A stretch of 40,615 nucleotides of DNA from Methanobacteriota archaeon (GTDB taxonomy: Archaea; Thermoplasmatota; Poseidoniia; Poseidoniales; Thalassarchaeaceae): contig PATD01000044.1 of the NCBI GenBank assembly GCA_002713585.1, positions 1 to 40,615 on the forward strand. Direction: 5' to 3'. The notes beneath the pieces were generated by a model, which saw nothing but the letters and a program-made list of their open reading frames with translations, did not search any database and had not been told where the DNA came from. This document shows positions 32,866 through 40,615 of the stretch, piece by piece. The position numbers and the translations under genes were made by a program. Each line of letters begins with the position of its first letter. Position 1 is the first letter of the stretch.

Positions 32866-33675
32866 TTAGGACGACGAATAGGAATGGTAGTCCATCGAAG
32901 GCTGCAAGGAATCTATTGCTGCAGCAAGGCGAGCATCTGCTTCTCGTTCACCAGCTTCAATCTGTGCGGCTTCAGAATCAATTTTCACCAAACAATACTT
33001 CCCCCGTTCATTGATTCTTTTGTTCAAACCCAATGACGGATCAACTACACCATTCAAGATACTCTTGATTCGGTCAAGGCTCACCAATGCCCCGTCACCA
33101 TTTCGCATACCCATAACTCCGCCAATACGCTCCACACCTGGACTTCGATCGAGTGCATCGAGAAGTTGCAACGCGTCCCGCTTTCCTCCCTTCAAAGACC
33201 CTTGAATTCGCCAGCGTGATCCAAGTTTGGAAAGACGTGCTTCGAGATGATTCGCATCAATACGGATTGCCTTGTTGAATCGGCTAATCGAGCTTCGTAA
33301 ACGGCCCCGCTCAGACTCGATACGCCCATGAAGAATTAGATCCTCAACTTCGAGTTGTTTCTCATCAGACCAAGCATCTGCATCCCCCGACGAAGAAATC
33401 TGCTTCAGGCGAACCCTGCGAGCCTTCGCTAAACGTCGTGCTGCAGAGTGGGCCTCCGAGTATTGACCTCTGAGATGTAGGATTCGGACCCATTCACGGA
33501 GTGCAGTAACAAGGACTGCATCAAGGTGAATATCTCGCTTTGAATGAAGTAAATGAGTCGATAACTCCTGAGCCATAACCTCAGCAATTTCGTAGCGTCC
33601 TTCCCCAATATAACTACGAATCTGGACGACCACCTTGGCCGGGTCGTCCATCCCGAACATGTGACCAAGCCTCAC
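32866..33675 (-). CDS. TPR-like helical repeat protein
   Basis: A 269-residue soluble protein of helical pairs: EGRYEIAEVMAQELSTHL, HLRGQYSEAHSAARRLAK, GRIESERGRLRSSISRFNKAIRI and following NHLEARLSKLGSRW look like three TPR-type units at about residues 25-165. The rest is charged and less repetitive. It is probably a scaffold, partner unknown. Its GTG start overlaps the stop of the Fn3-type surface protein gene by four bases (GTGA), with ATG 33660 as alternative, so the two are translationally coupled and it may act on the cytoplasmic tail of that protein. Its stop abuts the stop of the convergent gene with no spacer. Confidence 0.65.
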   Translation of the reverse strand: MRLGHMFGMDDPAKVVVQIRSYIGEGRYEIAEVMAQELSTHLLHSKRDIHLDAVLVTALREWVRILHLRGQYSEAHSAARRLAKARRVRLKQISSSGDADAWSDEKQLEVEDLILHGRIESERGRLRSSISRFNKAIRIDANHLEARLSKLGSRWRIQGSLKGGKRDALQLLDALDRSPGVERIGGVMGMRNGDGALVSLDRIKSILNGVVDPSLGLNKRINERGKYCLVKIDSEAAQIEAGEREADARLAAAIDSLQPSMDYHSYSSS

Positions 33676-36600
33676 GATGAGCGGCGGCGCACAGAGCGAC
33701 GGCGGACTCGAGGACGAGAACCGCCCCCATCATCATCGTCATCGTCATCGTCATCATCCTTGGCCTTCCGCTTGGTGCGCCTCTTCGGACGTGCAACCTT
33801 TTCTTGGAACAGATCATCATCCTCTTCATCTTCGACCTGCTTATCCTCTGACTTTTCTTCCTTATCCTCTGACTTCTCATTAAGAGCGCCTAAATCTGCG
33901 CGGACATCGTCAGCAGAACCGCCTTCGCCTCCTCCCATGAAGTCGGCCATCCAATCATCTTCGTCGAGCATGTCCTCCTCATCACCACGTCGCTTTCTCG
34001 CAGGGTTAGCATTTGCCATCGAAGCAGCAACAATTGCAGCAAGGAGAAGGACCAGATTCAATCCACCCATCACATAGACAAGAAGGAACGTCCCAGAGAA
34101 CATTCCTGGCGATACACACCCGGTCGTTGAATCTACTTCGGTGTTGGAAAGTGTGCCCGGGCAACTATCCTCATCGTTAGGAACACCATCACCATCATCA
34201 TCAGGAACCTGCATATCTGCAACCTCTGTAGCACAAACAGTGTAACCAGAAGTGGATCTCTGACAAAGATCTACGATGAACGTGATTCGTACCTCTTCGA
34301 CATTTCCAGCTGAATCGCCCGCTTCGACTATCAGACGTTGCCGACCCTTCTCAGGCCAAGAGGCAGCAGGATCGAGATATTCGAACACGAAGGTCTTGCC
34401 ACCGTCATCGGCCGCAGTAATATCCGTAACGTTGAACCATTCCGTACGAATAATTGACGTCTGATCGAGCCCTTTCTCAAACTTGATTCGGACAAAGTCG
34501 ACACCCACGTCGTCTGTTACGCTACCATGAATCCGAACGTATTCACCGTAGAGGTAGGTGCTGTCCGGGCCAGGGGAATACATCTGGATATCAGGGTCCT
34601 CGACATCAATAGGCCATCCAAGAGTGACTTCAGTACGGGTGTTTCCGGCAATATCAACCAGAGTATATTCAACACGGAGGTTACTGTTGACTAATCCTGA
34701 AGGTACAGTCATTCGAAGTCGGTAAGTATCCGCCTTGCCAGGCACCTTCTCAGCACGAACAAGGCCTCCTTCTTCGGTAAAGGCATGACCATCGGTTGTT
34801 GTGACATTGATAACCGGGTCCTCGCTAAGTTCCTCGTTTACCTTGAAGAGGAGTTCGTAATCCCCTTGAGTCAAGGCCTCTGCAATGAAGTCCTCATCGT
34901 TGTCATCCTCACCTTCAACGGTAATGATAGCAGTAGGTGCTGTAGTGTCCTCATGAACTAACCATGCGTTGAATTCGTTTGATACAACCGTATTTTCATT
35001 GCCCCACTGATCAGTTTGAGTCACAGCATACCAACGATGTCGATCTATCTCATCATCAACGTCAATGCTGCGATACATCTGAGTGGTGCTCGCTGAAGGC
35101 TCGGCAATTGTCTCAAGAAGAGTCCACCCATTCTCTGTAGTCGCATTAGTAGTCAGGACAAGTTCATCTTCCCAATTCTCAATACCCCATGGATTTCCAG
35201 AATGGACCCAGAGGCCGTAAGTTTCGTCAACCTCTTCGAAATCATTGAGCCAAGTCACCAGAACATACTTCGGTTCCGCCATTACCTCTAACATTGGAGA
35301 TGACATTTGTGGAGCGCGAGGATCCTGAGTATCTTCGAGGATAGCGTCTGAGCAATTCTGAATGAAGCGAGTGTCTTCGTAAGTACCGTTAATGTACCCA
35401 TAACGGGCTTCACTCGTAACACAGTAGTATGTATTCTGGTAAACATTGTCTGGGACTGAAGCCTCAGTTGTCTGAACACCATCTGGCACAGTAGCTACTA
35501 GATCAATATTCGAATCATTCACAAGATCCGATGCAGAAGTCAATCGAGACCCGACTGAACGGTATACGTGGTAAAACTCACCTTCCGCACCCATCTGATC
35601 ATTCCATGTAATCGTAGTCATACCGTTGTTGTACACTGCAGACACATTAGTCGGTTCTGCAATCCACGGATTGAAGGTGTCTTCGAAGATTAACGTCGAA
35701 GTTGAACCAGAGGATAGGAGGCCATCATGGTTACCAATCCAATCGACTACACTCACGGCGTAATAGGACTCAGCAAGGACACCTTGTTGTATGGTGTAGT
35801 CAAACATCTCTTCACCCGCAGACGCCTCTCCAATGAGTTGTGCTCCTGTGACATTCTGTCCAAACGGAGTAGGACTACGCCAGATTCGGTACCCCTCGTT
35901 TCCATCCTCAATTGGATCATCAGACCAAACGATAGTGGTTGTACCAAATCCAGTCTCAGGGATTGCTGAGAAGGAGGCTGCAACCTCGATTGCAGGTGCA
36001 GGGGCCCGTGAATCCTCACGGACAGGACTTAGGAGACTATTTTGAGTCAGGAATCGGAAATCTTCGAAGCCCTGATCGACAATTGTAGCCGTATAGTACA
36101 CATTCCGGTCGACACCACTGGGGACACTGATACTGTATGAGCTGGTCCCGGCTGGAATATCCTGAGCGACTAGAGTGGGATTGATTTGGCCCCAATTTGT
36201 TCTGTTCGCCGGAATTGGATGCTCGTAGATTCGAATCGTGTAAGCGTTTTCTCCGGTCTCAATTAACTGGCCAGGGAAGAATACAGGTACTGTATTTTCC
36301 CATTCAAGGATTGTTTGTTGATTCGCACCATCGTAAGTCGCATTCAGATTGAATACCGAAGTAATCGCATGAGAGGTCTCATTCACAGCCTCGTAATTCT
36401 GAGAGACGTTCATCTCAACGAAGGCAGCCTCTGTGCCGTTCCCAAGCATTGTTGTTACTGCATAGTGATAGCTTCCCTCACTACTATGTGGAGTCAGATG
36501 AATGACTGAGCGTGCCTGATTCCGACAATTACCTACACTCCATTCCGCCTCACAAGCAGGAATACTAGCAAAATGGGTTAGATTGTCATTCTCAATATCT

Positions 36601-36857
36601 AGGGTAGTGATTGGCATATCTGATCGGTATACTCGGTAAGTGGCAACTTGAAGGTCATTCATCACTTGAAAATCGCCAGTATCCAAGTTATCCCATTGAA
36701 TGCGGGTGAACTCGTACGTCGGGTCCCAAGACACGGAGATGTTTCGGGCCTGTAAATCGGAATCAGTTACTCCAGATGCTGCGACCAGAGACGCGAAACC
36801 GGTCATTGACATTAGGACAAACATAAGGACAAGACCGAGAGACTTCATTCTCGCCAT
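33672..36857 (-). CDS. Giant Fn3-like surface protein with TM helix and a poly-Asp/Arg-rich cytoplasmic tail
   Basis: About 1061 residues from ATG 36857; an upstream TTG is less likely. A signal peptide (KSLGLVLMFVLMSMTGFASLVAAS) is followed by several Fn3-like beta-sandwich units with repeated ...TTIVWSDDPIEDGNEGYRIW and TTITWNDQM..EFYHVYRS-type strands, then Ig/Fn3-like domains (YLYGEYVRIHGSVTDDVGVD). A TSP3-like DDDGDGVPNDEDSCP is followed by a TM helix (FLLVYVMGGLNLVLLLAAIVAA). The tail of about 130 residues is strongly acidic, carries ten consecutive Asp, then ends in an Arg-rich RRRSVRRRSS. It is probably a cell-surface adhesin or carbohydrate-binding protein. Function unknown. Confidence 0.75.
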   Translation of the reverse strand: MARMKSLGLVLMFVLMSMTGFASLVAASGVTDSDLQARNISVSWDPTYEFTRIQWDNLDTGDFQVMNDLQVATYRVYRSDMPITTLDIENDNLTHFASIPACEAEWSVGNCRNQARSVIHLTPHSSEGSYHYAVTTMLGNGTEAAFVEMNVSQNYEAVNETSHAITSVFNLNATYDGANQQTILEWENTVPVFFPGQLIETGENAYTIRIYEHPIPANRTNWGQINPTLVAQDIPAGTSSYSISVPSGVDRNVYYTATIVDQGFEDFRFLTQNSLLSPVREDSRAPAPAIEVAASFSAIPETGFGTTTIVWSDDPIEDGNEGYRIWRSPTPFGQNVTGAQLIGEASAGEEMFDYTIQQGVLAESYYAVSVVDWIGNHDGLLSSGSTSTLIFEDTFNPWIAEPTNVSAVYNNGMTTITWNDQMGAEGEFYHVYRSVGSRLTSASDLVNDSNIDLVATVPDGVQTTEASVPDNVYQNTYYCVTSEARYGYINGTYEDTRFIQNCSDAILEDTQDPRAPQMSSPMLEVMAEPKYVLVTWLNDFEEVDETYGLWVHSGNPWGIENWEDELVLTTNATTENGWTLLETIAEPSASTTQMYRSIDVDDEIDRHRWYAVTQTDQWGNENTVVSNEFNAWLVHEDTTAPTAIITVEGEDDNDEDFIAEALTQGDYELLFKVNEELSEDPVINVTTTDGHAFTEEGGLVRAEKVPGKADTYRLRMTVPSGLVNSNLRVEYTLVDIAGNTRTEVTLGWPIDVEDPDIQMYSPGPDSTYLYGEYVRIHGSVTDDVGVDFVRIKFEKGLDQTSIIRTEWFNVTDITAADDGGKTFVFEYLDPAASWPEKGRQRLIVEAGDSAGNVEEVRITFIVDLCQRSTSGYTVCATEVADMQVPDDDGDGVPNDEDSCPGTLSNTEVDSTTGCVSPGMFSGTFLLVYVMGGLNLVLLLAAIVAASMANANPARKRRGDEEDMLDEDDWMADFMGGGEGGSADDVRADLGALNEKSEDKEEKSEDKQVEDEEDDDLFQEKVARPKRRTKRKAKDDDDDDDDDDGGGSRPRVRRRSVRRRSS
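33729..33758 (-). repeat. Ten-codon Asp run encoded by GAT/GAC alternation
   Basis: A short-period repeat of atc/gtc triplets on the plus strand that encodes ten consecutive Asp in the cytoplasmic tail of the Fn3-like protein. It is a natural site for in-frame length variation between strains. Confidence 0.8.
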
Positions 36858-36987
36858 GACTGGACCCAATCCTAACTTGGCACCTGACCCGACATGAACT
36901 TGACGCCCCTCATGTCATCCATCGGTTAGTTCTGAAACCTCACGTTTTGGCCGGAAGAACCTTTCACGACAGTTGGGACGCCACCTC

Positions 36988-37614
36988 ATGGACGAAGAAC
37001 GCGTCATCAGCCCATGGCCTAACATCGTCAGTATGTCGAGATTAGGAGCAGTCCCCCTTATTCTCGTATTCTACCTCCTATGGTTCGACGGAGTAGAATT
37101 TCCTGAATCTTGGGCATGGTGGACTGTTCTCGCCGTATTCGGAATAGGGATGGCTACAGATGTTCTCGATGGCTATCTCGCTAGACGTCTTGACAGTGTC
37201 ACTGTTTTTGGACGCATGATTGACCCACTAATTGACAAGATCCTCATTCAATCAATGCTAATCCTAATGGCGGCATCACCATTGACAGCCCCCCTTGTTC
37301 CATCGTGGGCGGTGGTTCTAATTCTTGCAAGAGAGGTTCTAATCACCGGTTTACGAGGATACGCGGAGGTCCAAGATATCGATTTCTCTGCCAGCCCTCT
37401 AGGCAAAGGTAAGACAACTAGTCAAACAGTGACTATCCTGATGATTTTCGGTGGATTTGCTGTTCATGGATCTTCTATGGCAAACATGGTTTACGCAGAC
37501 ATCTGTTTCTGGATGATGATGTTTGCAACCTTCCTCACAGTTGCTTCTGGAATTGAATATGTGGTTCGGCTGCGAAGGTCATTATCTCAAGAACCAGAAA
37601 GCCAATCAATCTAA
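36988..37614 (+). CDS. pgsA: CDP-alcohol phosphatidyltransferase (PgsA-like)
   Basis: A 208-residue integral membrane enzyme that moves a phospholipid head group from or to a CDP-activated lipid. The family motif D-G-x2-A-R-x8-G-x3-D-x3-D is complete (DGYLARRLDSVTVFGRMIDP and the following LID). The N-terminal NIVSMSRLGAVPLIL and several TM helices fit phosphatidylglycerophosphate or archaetidylglycerophosphate synthase. The start ATG 36988 is preferred; a TTG 15 bases upstream is possible. It is divergent from the Fn3-type gene, and its stop overlaps the stop of the opposing gene. Which head group and lipid core it uses cannot be told from sequence. Confidence 0.85.
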   Translation: MDEERVISPWPNIVSMSRLGAVPLILVFYLLWFDGVEFPESWAWWTVLAVFGIGMATDVLDGYLARRLDSVTVFGRMIDPLIDKILIQSMLILMAASPLTAPLVPSWAVVLILAREVLITGLRGYAEVQDIDFSASPLGKGKTTSQTVTILMIFGGFAVHGSSMANMVYADICFWMMMFATFLTVASGIEYVVRLRRSLSQEPESQSI

Positions 37615-40600
37615 GGAAGGTCATCCGGCGTGGCATCGATGGCATTGAATGTCTGATCATGGAAGAATGAACCATCTTCCTGCTGCCACCACCAACGACC
37701 CTCTGGGTCAATGTAAGCCATGTGTCCTGTGGACTGATCGTACACCCCTCCCGCGACGAGATGGTTGTGATCGGGGACATGCAAAGTTTCGGCTTGATGT
37801 TGAGTGGTGTGCGCCAATTCTGAATCGTTTGGTTCATCTTCTGAATCATCTTCTCCCGCATCTTCATCGGTAAGGCCTTGTGATCGTAATCGAATCGCAA
37901 GTATGGCTGTAAAAATCGATAGGGTTACGATGCCCAGAGCAAAAAGCAGCGTAAGCAATGTGCTGACCCCCCCACTTCCTTTCAATCCTGAATTTTCATT
38001 GTCCGATGTTTCGATGTTTTCTGATTCATCAGGAGGTACTTCGATTTGAAATTGTAAAAATGTCTGCAAATTTGCCCCATCCGTCACCCGAACAAACAAT
38101 TCTGTGTTGTTCCAATCTCGCCACAAAATCAAACCATCTTCGCTATGTGTATTCCAAGTCAAATTATCATCGGACCATTCAATGCTTGATGGTCCACTGC
38201 CGAGCCCATCATCAATCGTCACCTCAACAACCAATTTGGATACTGGTGAGCGTGAGGCATTGACCTGTTCAATGGAAACTATCGGTACGTTTCGATCAAC
38301 ACGAATCCAAGTTGCATTCGCGGATCCTATGTTTCCTGCCTCGTCAACAGCTCGAACCTCAAACGAATATCGACCATCCATGAGCATCGTCAGATTCACT
38401 ATAGATTCATTTTGCGTGACTGGAGCCCACAAACCACCCGCCCATCGGACTTCATAGTGTGAAATTCCAGACAGATCATCAGCAACGGGTTGCCAATAAA
38501 TCGTAAGTTCGTCAGCGTGTTTCCATTCATCCATCGGGGTGATTTGAGGTGCAGGAGGTGGAGTCAAATCTGTCTCAATACTTGCATTTGCTGTGACGAA
38601 TCTCAATTGATAGGGGCCACCCGGCATCGCTGGATCCCAAGTAACTCGAATGTGGTACAACAGCCCAACGCCATCAAGATCATCGTTCAATGCTGAAATT
38701 GTCACCCAACGGACCTCATCATCGACTGTTCCTTGCCCAAGTGCACCCGAACCATTCAGTACGACGACTTCCAGATGTGCACCTTCAGCACTCAATGCAA
38801 CCGATGTTCGGTTTCCTGAATCGATGATAATCGCATACCAATCGACCACATCTAAACCTATGAGGCAACCATCCAACGTGAGGTTTGCATTCGCGCCCAA
38901 GTGATGCGCTGACGAACGTGTCGACGCCGCATCCGATTCAAAGCCACCATCCGTCTGCGGATTATCACATCCCGAGAGTGTATCACCTGCTGGTGGGGGA
39001 CTGTTTGAATCAATCGTGAATGTTGTATTAGATATACGAATATTGTTTGATTCATCATCCTCATAGTGCTCATCTCCAGAATCAATGACTAGAACAACCC
39101 ACCAAACACCATCTGTATCACCAACCAAATTGACTACTTGTGAATCGGCGATGGTTGAGCCACTCAGTAGTTCTGGAACTCGAGATTGTGAAAGGAGGAT
39201 GTCTCCACTTCCCAATGCACGATCTTCAGAAAGCCAAATCTCGATGTCGAAACCAAGAGATTCTTGCCCTAGATTTTCAGCTCCCCATTCAATCGATACC
39301 GTTTGGCCAGGTTCGGCCGAAACTGGAGATTCAACCCATGCGGCTAGAAGGTCGCGGGCTGGTGCTGAAATCGTGAAGGAGGTGCTTGCAGCTGCATTAT
39401 TCGACTCGTCGTCTTCTTCAACCTCAGATGCTGTGTCGACAATAACGACCCAGTGGAAATCTCCTATATGCTGACCCGGGATGATGATATTCCGCACAAT
39501 ATTTACTGAAGAACCACTGGTCAACGGGTCGACCCGGAAACTGTCCACTTGTGTGTCATCGGTTCCCGATTGGGCATCAAGCGATAACAACAGACGGGCG
39601 GTGAAAGAAGGTGCATCAGAACCACCAATATTGCTGACGTTGACGAATACAGTGCTCGATTGGCCGCTCACAGCATTGTTGGAATAGCCTATTGAATCAA
39701 TTACAATATCCGCTTGCTCTAAACAGAACTGTCCGCTTGATGGCATTGCATTGTTCGTTTCATCCATCTCTACAATCGAGTTATTTGGATCAACAAGAAT
39801 ACCCCAATACCAACAACCGTCTCCGAGATTGGAAGGGATACCAAGGTTGACTGATCCTGACCATGCACTACTTTGTGCAATGGTACCGGCCACATCTGAA
39901 CCGACCAGTACATCGTTGCCGGTCCCACTGATTGAAGAATCACTGGAAAGATAGATGCTGTAATCAACACTGCTGGCATCCTCCAGTCCTATGTTTGAAA
40001 TTTGAACTGAAACTTGTGCTGTTCCACCCCGAACACCGAATGCTGGTCCAGATATAGACGTGGGCTCCAAATCAGGGCCACAATCGATTACAGTCAATTG
40101 GGCACTGTTTGTGGCGACGATGTTGTTGGTTTCATCAGTCTCTGAAATGTAGTCTCCATAATCCACGTAGAGGCCGACATAATATGTGCCTGGCGTGATA
40201 GTCGTCGGAAGGGTTGCCTGTATACTTGAGTGCGTGTAGGAAGGAACATTTGCGGCTCCACTCGCATATCCAAGAGAGGTGCCAGTATTGATTGCTGAAA
40301 CTGAATTTCCTGTCGAAACTAGGGCTTCATAATAGTGAGAACCCGCATTATCAGTACCCAAATTAGTCACACTCAATGTGATGTAAATATCCGAACCTTC
40401 GCAAACTTGACGATAGCCAGAATCGACTGAAATCGAGGTTGCCTCCAAATCATAATCTGGAACCGTGATGTAAAGTGAATTCCCTACTTCGATATTGTTG
40501 GTCTCATCACCTTCAGACACTCGGCTGGTAGAATCTACGATGATTCCGAAATAATACGTCCCTTGAGCCAAATTGTTGGGCAGCGTCGGACTATATGTCC

Positions 40601-40615
40601 CACTTCGATATGATC
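37611..40615 (-). CDS. Giant CARDB-repeat surface protein with TM helix and cytoplasmic tail, 5' partial
   Basis: The frame is open past the right window edge, so the signal peptide and first repeats are missing; a TTG at 40571 is internal. It contains one partial and four full CARDB-type beta-sandwich repeats (about 110-120 residues each, each ending in a DETNN or DESNN motif: SEGDETNNIEVGN, SETDETNNIVATN, VEMDETNNAM, EEDDESNNAAAS, YEDDESNNIRIS). A PPC-like domain with paired Cys follows, then an Fn3-like domain (DLSGISHYEVRWAGG), and a TM helix (LLTLLFALGIVTLSIFTAILA). The acidic tail of about 95 residues ends in a Trp-rich GRWWWQQEDGSFFHDQTF module. CARDB domains bind cells or ligands; role not known. 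Confidence 0.8.
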   Translation of the reverse strand, partial: SYRSGTYSPTLPNNLAQGTYYFGIIVDSTSRVSEGDETNNIEVGNSLYITVPDYDLEATSISVDSGYRQVCEGSDIYITLSVTNLGTDNAGSHYYEALVSTGNSVSAINTGTSLGYASGAANVPSYTHSSIQATLPTTITPGTYYVGLYVDYGDYISETDETNNIVATNSAQLTVIDCGPDLEPTSISGPAFGVRGGTAQVSVQISNIGLEDASSVDYSIYLSSDSSISGTGNDVLVGSDVAGTIAQSSAWSGSVNLGIPSNLGDGCWYWGILVDPNNSIVEMDETNNAMPSSGQFCLEQADIVIDSIGYSNNAVSGQSSTVFVNVSNIGGSDAPSFTARLLLSLDAQSGTDDTQVDSFRVDPLTSGSSVNIVRNIIIPGQHIGDFHWVVIVDTASEVEEDDESNNAAASTSFTISAPARDLLAAWVESPVSAEPGQTVSIEWGAENLGQESLGFDIEIWLSEDRALGSGDILLSQSRVPELLSGSTIADSQVVNLVGDTDGVWWVVLVIDSGDEHYEDDESNNIRISNTTFTIDSNSPPPAGDTLSGCDNPQTDGGFESDAASTRSSAHHLGANANLTLDGCLIGLDVVDWYAIIIDSGNRTSVALSAEGAHLEVVVLNGSGALGQGTVDDEVRWVTISALNDDLDGVGLLYHIRVTWDPAMPGGPYQLRFVTANASIETDLTPPPAPQITPMDEWKHADELTIYWQPVADDLSGISHYEVRWAGGLWAPVTQNESIVNLTMLMDGRYSFEVRAVDEAGNIGSANATWIRVDRNVPIVSIEQVNASRSPVSKLVVEVTIDDGLGSGPSSIEWSDDNLTWNTHSEDGLILWRDWNNTELFVRVTDGANLQTFLQFQIEVPPDESENIETSDNENSGLKGSGGVSTLLTLLFALGIVTLSIFTAILAIRLRSQGLTDEDAGEDDSEDEPNDSELAHTTQHQAETLHVPDHNHLVAGGVYDQSTGHMAYIDPEGRWWWQQEDGSFFHDQTFNAIDATPDDLP

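Noticed and set aside
33729-33758. Triplet repeat considered as a CRISPR-like or regulatory repeat
   Set aside because: It is in frame and encodes Asp codons in a coding tail; there are no spacers.

Overview
The window reads as a chromosomal segment of an uncultured planktonic euryarchaeon, most likely Marine Group II (Ca. Poseidoniales, Thermoplasmatota). It carries archaeal-type information genes (L21e, Rpb4/RpoF, DUF655, KsgA, Pus10, L1, L10/P0, L12/P1, Spt5, SecE, RaSEA). GC content is moderate, genes are tightly packed with many 4-nt start/stop overlaps, and Shine-Dalgarno sites are common. Several very large secreted proteins end in one membrane helix and a charged cytoplasmic tail. The assignment is inference from gene content, not from a marker-gene tree. 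I see no insertion sequences, CRISPR, rRNA or tRNA genes, and no gene-free stretch longer than 300 bases.

Layout. 1-1648 (+): the end of an M24 peptidase, a histone-fold-like protein and a small MIP18/DUF59-like protein. 1681-11637 (-): a long leftward block. In transcription order it holds DnaJ, an RND-type exporter, DUF971, Pus10, L21e, RpoF, DUF655, KsgA, a zinc-ribbon protein, a 2Fe-2S ferredoxin and a 49-residue membrane protein. 11717-16054 (+): two tandem AIM24-family proteins, an Atz/Trz amidohydrolase, and a TPP riboswitch directly in front of a sodium:solute symporter. 16086-18630 (-): an UMF1-type MFS transporter and a membrane-anchored hexapeptide acyltransferase. 18727-23289 (+): the archaeosine radical SAM protein, two membrane proteins (one resembling a heme-copper oxidase subunit I stripped of its metal ligands) and a YchF/Ygr210-type GTPase. 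23290-29537 (-): ftsZ, secE, spt5, L11, L1, L10, L12 and two unknown genes. 29584-40615: three giant surface proteins, a helical-repeat protein and a CDP-alcohol phosphatidyltransferase.

Working together. L21e-RpoF-DUF655-KsgA is a translationally coupled ribosome/RNA polymerase unit. ftsZ-secE-spt5-L11-L1-L10-L12 is the classic archaeal arrangement, but two members are altered. Spt5 carries an extra N-terminal Nudix-like domain with a degraded Nudix box, and L11 consists only of its C-terminal rRNA-binding domain, with its own strong ribosome binding site and no room for the missing half. The TPP riboswitch overlaps the ribosome binding site of the symporter, which makes that symporter a strong candidate for uptake of thiamin or a thiamin precursor.

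The most unusual items are the Nudix-Spt5 fusion, the half-size L11, the ligand-less oxidase-like membrane protein, the riboswitch-symporter pair, and a cluster of mutually exclusive hairpins behind L12.
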